Below the pieces are notes generated by a model. The model did no database searches. It had not been told where the DNA came from and worked only from the letters and a program-made list of their open reading frames with translations. Shown one piece after another: positions 58,425-64,000 of a stretch of 64,000 nt of DNA. Numbering within the stretch: the first letter of the stretch is position 1; each line of letters begins with the position of its first letter. The DNA is from Gardnerella massiliensis (GTDB taxonomy: Bacteria; Actinomycetota; Actinomycetes; Actinomycetales; Bifidobacteriaceae). The position numbers were made by a program, and so were the translations under genes. The DNA lies in NCBI RefSeq assembly GCF_003408845.1, contig NZ_LRTV01000011.1, positions 1 through 64,000 of the forward strand, given 5' to 3'.

Positions 58425-59867
58425 ATGTGGAAAAAATTTATTCATGAATCTGAAGCTCACAAGAGAGTGAATGATGATTATGTGCGTAATGCTGCACCTC
58501 AATCTTCATTCACAACTGGGAATAAAACTCATAGAGTAGTAGTCTGGATTTTCGGGGTTATAGGTATAATTGCTGTAATTGCAGCCGTTACTGTAGGTGC
58601 CTTTCATTGGGTTTTATCGACAGAATATACAGTATCTGCTCATTCGGAGAAATTTGAAAATCTTCGGTTGCAGCATGCGGTTGTTGCAATCCCGCTGCAT
58701 AACCCTCAGACATCTCTTATTCCCAATGGCAACGCATTTATGTCAATTGTTTATGAAGATGGCAGTTTTAAGCTGCATAAGGTGAGCAATATAGAAGGCC
58801 AAACGCCAATTTGGAATACTGAGGCGCTTCACTATACAGATTCCCGTGATAGTTATTTCATACCAGTGAACGCTGGAAAACCTACGGTAAACTCTATAGA
58901 AAAGGTGCAACGTCAGAATTTTGCATTTTCTCTTGCTAATAGCGGTTTTGTTGATTTGTATGACGAAAGCATGATGAAGCATAGAGGTAAAACAACATAT
59001 AAGATTCTTTCTACGACTGCTAAAGGTGAGAGTAAGCAGCAAACAATACAATTTTCAGAGAGTCTGTTTATTAAAACTTGTTCTACCTGTGGTAATCAAG
59101 CGTATGCAATTGCTCAAACAGACAAGCATGAAGTTGTATTGTATCGTATGGTCAATGAAGCAAATGTTGGCCTAAATGAGGTATCGCGGCACCATGAAAA
59201 AGACATGGTGGGTGAGCAATTATATCAAGGAGAAAATGAATCTACAGGAGTAATTGATGCTGCTTATAGCCCACGATGCAACAATGGTGTGATTACTTTC
59301 TTATATTCGTATGGTCCATCATCTGCTCGCACAAAGGATATGGCAGTAGAACACAGCGATTCTGCTGATGATGTTAAAGCTATTCAGGAACATTTTCTTG
59401 TGCGATGGGATGTGAAAACTGGTAAAATAACAACAATTCCATTGAAGAACAGCAAAGGTCAAGTGTTGTATGGTCCGACCACAGTCTCTTATGAGATTGC
59501 TGGCTACATAAACGCACAGGCATACGATGAAAAGCTTCTTCATATTGTTGATACCGAGAATGGACGAGTGTTTACTCTTGATACGCAAACAGGTGTTCTT
59601 CGCCGATTGTTAGATAAAACTACGCGTCAAGAGTCGTCAGCGGGCGTCAACTATCGTTTGCTGGTAGGAAACCATGAAATAGTTCGTATACCATCGATTA
59701 TCGATACCTCTGATTTGAAAGATTTTGTTATCGAACGATTTGATAGGAAGACTGGAAAATTATTGAAAAAAATAAAAGTTAATAAAGATTTTCTCTATTT
59801 GACAGCTCAGAAAAATACGAATTTATATCCGGGAATTCCAGCTGTGAATCCAAAATGGTTGCAATGA
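58425..59867 (+). CDS. Single-pass membrane protein with extracellular beta-propeller-like domain
   Basis: A 480-residue protein. The cytoplasmic start (residues 1-45) is followed by one membrane helix (VVVWIFGVIGIIAVIAAVT) and a large outer region. There, short repeated strands such as FMSIVYEDGSFKLHKVS, FLVRWDVKTGKITTIPL, RVFTLDTQTGVLRRL and FVIERFDRKTGKLLK suggest a propeller fold. It follows the hydrolase by 17 bp with GAGGTG. Role unknown; possibly a surface partner of the hydrolase. Confidence 0.65.
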   Translation: MWKKFIHESEAHKRVNDDYVRNAAPQSSFTTGNKTHRVVVWIFGVIGIIAVIAAVTVGAFHWVLSTEYTVSAHSEKFENLRLQHAVVAIPLHNPQTSLIPNGNAFMSIVYEDGSFKLHKVSNIEGQTPIWNTEALHYTDSRDSYFIPVNAGKPTVNSIEKVQRQNFAFSLANSGFVDLYDESMMKHRGKTTYKILSTTAKGESKQQTIQFSESLFIKTCSTCGNQAYAIAQTDKHEVVLYRMVNEANVGLNEVSRHHEKDMVGEQLYQGENESTGVIDAAYSPRCNNGVITFLYSYGPSSARTKDMAVEHSDSADDVKAIQEHFLVRWDVKTGKITTIPLKNSKGQVLYGPTTVSYEIAGYINAQAYDEKLLHIVDTENGRVFTLDTQTGVLRRLLDKTTRQESSAGVNYRLLVGNHEIVRIPSIIDTSDLKDFVIERFDRKTGKLLKKIKVNKDFLYLTAQKNTNLYPGIPAVNPKWLQ

Positions 59868-59997
59868 TCGGAAATTGACGTATTGGGCTTGATGCTTGTG
59901 AATGATTTTGCAGTGTCAAGCCCGATTTATCCTGTCGTGCGTGTAGGGGGAAACTAAAGGTAAGCGGCAAAAAGTGTGTCTATTAGTCGGCGTGTCT

Positions 59998-60827
59998 TTA
60001 ACACATAGTCCCTTTTCTGATTGAAATATCTGGATGATAGTCAGCTTTACATAAGTTAAACCCAGTGTCTAAATGAGCTGGTCCAATTGGATTATCATCA
60101 ATAATAATTTTTTTAGTTTTTGGTTTAAAACATTCAGAAGTTATAAATTGTTTAGGATCTGAAGGATTTTCACTATTGAAGTAACACCACCACTCTATAG
60201 CTCTCCGCATGTGATCTTCAGATAATCCTTTATGAATACTTACCATTTCTTTATCTGTGAATTTATACCACCTTCTAAAGCATTAGTAGTACTAGGAATA
60301 GGAACGCTCGTTTTCTCTAATAGTAGAGGATCAAGAAAGGTAAATAGCGTACCATTTTTAACCTGTCTAGCAAGCAGATTATAAGCTTTTCTTGCTGTCT
60401 GATGCGTATACCACCATTGTTGATTACTTCTTACCCAAGAAGGAATATTTTCTTCAGAAACATTCTTACGGAACGTTTTTTGATTAAGCCAATCTTTCCA
60501 CTGGTTATAAGATTTCTGTAGTAAATTAACCCATAAATCAGATTCTTCTAATGTTCTGATTTTAACTAACTTTTTAGCTAAACCCCACAAAGCCTTATGT
60601 GATTGCAGCCTAGGCTTGCTTGTAGTTAATACGCGTATATTACGTTTAATATGTACTAAACAGCGTTGTACTCGAGTTTCTGGCCAAACTTGTTTAATAG
60701 CGCTCAATGCTCCAGCATTCCCATCAGTAATAACAACAGTAGGAGCTAATAAATTATTAAGTAAACTCTTATATGCTTCAGTATTTTCTCTAATGCAACA
60801 ACTGGCAAAATAATTCCACTTAAGCAA
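59998..60827 (-). pseudogene. IS1249/IS256-type transposase, frameshifted and truncated
   Basis: The first part (60240-60827) carries the conserved VVITDGNAGALSAIKQVWPE, RCLVHIKRNIR and WWYTHQTARKAYNL. The frame is lost near GGINSQIKKW at 60240. The C-terminal part follows in another frame (HKGLSEDHMRRAIEWWCYF). The N-terminal third, with the first catalytic Asp, is missing. It cannot be active. Confidence 0.8.
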
Positions 60828-60839
60828 CGTATTGGTCTT

Positions 60840-61103
60840 TTAGAGCGCAAGATTAGAGTAGTTAAAGAGAATAGTAATAATGAAACAGACTGGCTCAAAT
60901 GGTCTAAACATGCATTTTTGAATCTATTTATGGTTTTTAATATCAAGAAGATAGCCTGCTTCTGGCAAGAGAAAACCTTCTTGCAACATAGCTGGGATAA
61001 TACAGAAGAATTACGTCAAGCTATTCATACTTATATTGATTTTTACAACAACCACAGAATTAAAATGGGGCTTAAAAGACAATTAGGGAACATCATGCTA
61101 TGA
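60840..61103 (+). pseudogene. IS3-family OrfB C-terminal fragment
   Basis: On the plus strand, the end of an IS150-like OrfB can be read (HSWDNTEELRQAIHTYIDF, YNNHRIKMGLKRQL). No start, catalytic core or left end is present. It replaces the 5' part of the transposase pseudogene. The sequence immediately upstream (KQRIGLLERKIRVVKEN) is open but not recognisable. Confidence 0.6.
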
Positions 61104-61211
61104 TTGCACAAAATGTCTAAAAAATTGTCCTAAGCCCCTTTTGTTTTCAATGTCAAGTAATACTAAATGTTAAGCTTTTCAGCTTAATAACAGCGAGTTT
61201 TCCTTGGTATT

Positions 61212-61457
61212 TCAACGAAAACTCGGGTTTTTAGACACACTTTTTCCGCTTTTACCCTCAAAAATAGTTCCTTCATTAGGCAACGACATCGTTGTCATCA
61301 AAGCAAGCATAAACATAAGCGGACCGAGCGCATTTCCATACGTTTTGAACATCACACCAAAATCATGGCCATATACCACCATCGACAAGTAAAGGAACAT
61401 AAAATTCACAGCTGTAAACATAACCAACTTCAGCACGAACATAAGAACCTTGTACAT
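61212..61457 (-). CDS. Small membrane protein, possible immunity partner
   Basis: An 81-residue protein with two or three hydrophobic segments (LMFVLKLVMFTAVNFMFL, then PLMFMLALMTTM). The ATG at 61457 follows AGGAGG. The last residues (GKSGKSVSKNPSFR) are encoded by the IS end, so the C-terminus has been changed by that insertion. It is the last gene of a short operon with the secreted protein and could be its immunity factor. No motif confirms this. Confidence 0.55.
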   Translation of the reverse strand: MYKVLMFVLKLVMFTAVNFMFLYLSMVVYGHDFGVMFKTYGNALGPLMFMLALMTTMSLPNEGTIFEGKSGKSVSKNPSFR

Positions 61458-61470
61458 AAGAATATCCTCC

Positions 61471-62034
61471 TCACTTACTCCACGGAGTCGCACACCAAAT
61501 AGCAGAAGCTGCTAAGAATGCAGCTAGACCCACAGCTCCACCTCTAAATGCGGCTGGACCAACTGCCTTTAAAATATACATAGCAGCTTGCTTCCAAAGA
61601 TGATTTTCAAGTAACCTTGTTAAAGCACCACGAAATATTCCAGCAAGGGTGCCTAGCCCAGTAGCATCAATTATACATTTAGCATAATCCTTCGAACGCA
61701 CTGCATGATTATCATTAGACGAAATCTTATCAACAGATGCATTTGCATTGAGCTTATGAATTAAATTCTCAAGCACTTCTTTCGGAACATGAGAAAACTC
61801 CCCTGCTTGTGTTATAGTCCATTTTTTATTAATTTCATTAAACTTGAGATACCTTGAAAAAATAATTTCAAGACGCTTAGCATAATTATCTATATTCGCA
61901 TCACTGACATTACTTTCTACAACACTTGGTGCGTTATCCACTATCTCACTAGCTTGAGCAGTTGATACCAGAGAAATACAGGTTGATAATGCTACAACAA
62001 CTACAGCAATAGACTTAAAAATATGACATTTCAT
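61471..62034 (-). CDS. Secreted bacteriocin-like protein
   Basis: A 187-residue secreted protein with a signal peptide (IFKSIAVVVVALSTCISLV, cleaved near AQAS). It has an acidic middle and a hydrophobic Ala/Gly-rich C-terminus with two cysteines (AKCIIDATGLGTLAGIFRG, then LAAFLAASAIWCATPW). The pattern resembles precursor proteins of pore-forming toxins or bacteriocins. AAAGGAG precedes the ATG. The neighbouring tiny membrane genes support this, but the function is a hypothesis. Confidence 0.6.
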   Translation of the reverse strand: MKCHIFKSIAVVVVALSTCISLVSTAQASEIVDNAPSVVESNVSDANIDNYAKRLEIIFSRYLKFNEINKKWTITQAGEFSHVPKEVLENLIHKLNANASVDKISSNDNHAVRSKDYAKCIIDATGLGTLAGIFRGALTRLLENHLWKQAAMYILKAVGPAAFRGGAVGLAAFLAASAIWCATPWSK

Positions 62035-62254
62035 AGAAATTCTCCTTTGTAATTACAATATATAAAAGACCTATCATTAGGTTTAGCACTAATCCTATCC
62101 CATAATTTTTTGCCATACAATTGTTGTTGTTATTTTTGATAACATATAAAATGTATAAAGTGTTATAAGTTTTACTTGTAACAAATAGAAATAGGGTTAT
62201 TCCCCCAAATACTAAATTATGCAAATAGACTACAATTAGAATATTCAAAATCAC
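62015..62254 (-). CDS. Small membrane protein, uncertain start
   Basis: A frame of about 79 codons from GTG 62254 with two or three hydrophobic stretches (LNILIVVYLHNLVFGGITLF, LVLNLMIGLLYIVIT) and a run of Asn codons in the middle. It overlaps the secreted protein start by 20 bp. The ribosome site is weak. It may be an immunity or accessory gene, or not translated. Confidence 0.4.
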   Translation of the reverse strand: MILNILIVVYLHNLVFGGITLFLFVTSKTYNTLYILYVIKNNNNNCMAKNYGIGLVLNLMIGLLYIVITKENFYEMSYF

Positions 62255-62264
62255 AACTACATCC

Positions 62265-63905
62265 CTAGTCTGTAGCATAGCTAGTGTTTGGTAACTGTGG
62301 CAAAACAACAATCAAACCGGCAGTAAAAATCAGCGCGAGTATAGGCAAAAGTTGCCATTGAAGCAAAGATGAGAATGCAAATCCAATCCAAGAACCAGTA
62401 GTAGCACCAATCGCAAACGCAAGACGCGCCCAACCAGAAAACTTAGCGAGAGTACTCCCTTTAAACAGAATCTGACGCGCAACAATAATCGGCTCTACTA
62501 GTAGCATTCCACCAATCGCTTGAAGGAAGAATGCGAAGCACATCATCGGCAAAAGATTAATAAACATAAAGCAATAAGCAACCAAGCTCACAGCAATACC
62601 CAAAATCGCAACTTTTCTTAAACCGAGTTTTTGAGACGAATGCGCATACAAAACGGACGCGAGCACGCTTCCTACGCCAGTGAAAATATACAGCATTGTT
62701 AAAGATTGAGAGCCATATTGCTTACCGATACCAAGAAGAATATAAGAAACAGAGCATGCAGGAATAAAAGCAACCAAAAGAGATCCAGCAAGAAGCATGA
62801 TTTTACTCTTTAGTAACGGATTCGCAGATTGCTTGGCTGTGGATTTATTGGATGTAGATTTGGAATCAACGTCATTTTCTTGCGATACTTGCGATACTTG
62901 CGATACTTCTCCTTCTTCACTAATCGCTTGCGATTCATTCTCTACATCTTGCGACGCTTCCTCTACTTCGCAAGATGCTTGCGCAATGTCTTGTTTCATA
63001 ATAAATCGCGTAGCGCAAGCCGCAAAAGAAGTCACGGACGAGAAAATCAAAACCGCAGGAATCGACCAGCTTGCAATCCAAGATCCAAGCGGAGAGCCGA
63101 GCAAGGTTCCTGTAACACTCGCCAAAACGCTTACAATGCCACTGTAGTTTACAATCATGCCGTCATCGCCGCCGGCAGCATCAACCTCGAAAACTTCGCT
63201 AGCAATATCAATCACTTGACCTGTAATCAACAATGCGCAAGAAAGAGCCACAAGCGACCACTTCCACGCAGGAGAGCCAAACATAAGAAGCGGCAGCAAA
63301 CTGAGCACACCCTCCACACCCTCAGTCATAGCAAGAGCGCGAAAACCACCAAGCTTATCAACAATCCAACCAGAACATGGCGAAAGAAAATCGGCAACCG
63401 TCATAAAAGTCTTACGAAAACCAATCACCCACGCCGGCAAGCCAAAAATAATAATCGAAGGCAAAACCGAACCTTCATATGCCTGATTGCCGAGCATAGA
63501 AAAATTGTCTTTTACTGGAGCAAGCGCTTCCAAGACTTTACCTTGCTCTTTCAAAGTTTTTTCACGATTTAATCGTTCGCGTTCTTCTCGCTCTGCTCGC
63601 AATTGTTCTTCGCGATTCACTCGCAATTGCTCTGCTTGCTGCGCCTTAGCAAGTTCTGCTTCAACAAACTTTAATCGTTCAGCAAGCTGCTATGCTTGTG
63701 TGCGATACCGTATAGCCTGATTGCCATTTTCTTGAGCTTGAGCGCGCGCTTGTTCATACTGCGAGCGTAATTCGTTAAATTCGCGCTGGTTTACGCCATT
63801 AGCGCCTTGCGTTCCAGAGTTGTGCTTAACAATAGCCAACACAATAACAGCGGTTATTGCTACAGCAACCACCATTAAAACAAGCATCACAATATTATCG
63901 AACAT
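62265..63905 (-). pseudogene. MFS transporter with N-terminal coiled coil, split by an amber codon
   Basis: One frame of 546 codons. It reads MFDNIVMLVLMVVAVAIT, then a TM helix and Glu/Gln/Arg-rich coiled coil, then a TAG at 63690-63692. It goes on in the same frame (QLAERLKFVEAELAKAQQ) into an MFS permease with about 12 membrane segments (VGFRKTFMTVADFLSP, FRALAMTEGVEGVLSLLPLL). A second start at 63626 would still give a 453-residue MFS protein. It is therefore either a nonsense mutation, a read-through gene, or two proteins. MFS substrate unknown. The sequence from 63906 to the window end has no gene I can see. Confidence 0.7.
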
Positions 63906-64000
63906 ACGTTCTGTTAAACACTATTGAGTTGACTTTTGAAATATAATTAGACACGTCTTTTAAGCGCGTTCAAAATAAAGCAATCCACGTCCACACGTGC

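Larger units (their letters stand above)
59962..61250. mobile_element. Decayed IS1249/IS256-type element with terminal inverted repeats
   Basis: The ends AGCGGCAAAAAGTGTGTCTA (59963) and, inverted, AGCGGAAAAAGTGTGTCTAA (61250) match except for one inserted base. Inside are a frameshifted transposase pseudogene and a fragment of an IS3-type OrfB in the opposite direction, so one element has probably inserted into, or recombined with, another. A strong hairpin near 61.19-61.22 kb (CGAGTTTTC/GAAAACTCG) lies next to the right end. Confidence 0.7.

Overview
The window looks like a chromosomal stretch of an AT-rich Gram-positive bacterium: strong AAGGAGG-type ribosome sites, intrinsic terminators, lipoprotein and Gram-positive cell-wall functions. 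My best guess is a Gardnerella-like low-GC bifidobacterium, because an IS1249/IS256-type transposase remnant lies in the flank and an Lsa(C)-like ABC-F gene is present. This is recognition from memory, not a search, and the prophage itself is built from Firmicutes-type (Clostridia-like) phage genes.

Layout. (1) 1-17.2 kb is an accessory mosaic. It holds a frameshifted TauE/SafE exporter, a CadD-like cadmium transporter, a lantibiotic-type two-component system with a divergent three-gene ABC exporter, an IS3 remnant with only its two ends left, two orphan antitoxins, a duplicated lipoprotein, a broken KilA-N gene, an exonuclease-BRCT protein, a recombinase tail fragment, an Lsa-type ribosome-protection ATPase and a DUF4097 protein. 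These cassettes are punctuated by copies of one intergenic repeat of about 200 bp, in both orientations.

(2) About 17.2-57.5 kb is an essentially complete tailed prophage of about 40 kb, almost entirely on the minus strand. Reading from its right (early) end: a structured attenuator leader with a leader peptide, a sigma-like factor, DUF2800/DUF2815, an intein-containing DNA polymerase I, DUF4406, primase-helicase, VRR-NUC nuclease, SNF2 helicase and a DUF1492 late regulator. After these come an inserted 'moron' pair, HNH, TerS, SAM synthetase, ParB-methyltransferase, TerL, portal, ClpP-like protease, capsid, connectors, tail genes (with a -1 frameshift in the G/GT chaperone), holin, a GH25 lysin and three serine-recombinase ORFs at the left end. 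No CI-type repressor is visible.

(3) 57.6-64 kb is host again: a secreted permuted papain-like hydrolase, a one-pass membrane protein, a decayed IS1249-type element, a small secreted bacteriocin-like operon whose last gene runs into that element, and an MFS transporter interrupted by an amber codon.

The strongest unusual signal is inside the phage DNA polymerase. A 309-residue intein sits in motif B, and a 267-codon HNH-type homing endonuclease gene with its own perfect ribosome site is encoded inside it in the +1 reading frame, so one stretch of DNA encodes intein and endonuclease in two frames. Other signals are a conserved 39-bp promoter-like element found four times with no gaps, three terminator-plus-leader elements sharing a 13-nt motif, a ribosome-mediated attenuator in front of the early operon, and four and a half iterons spaced about two helical turns apart near the prophage right end.
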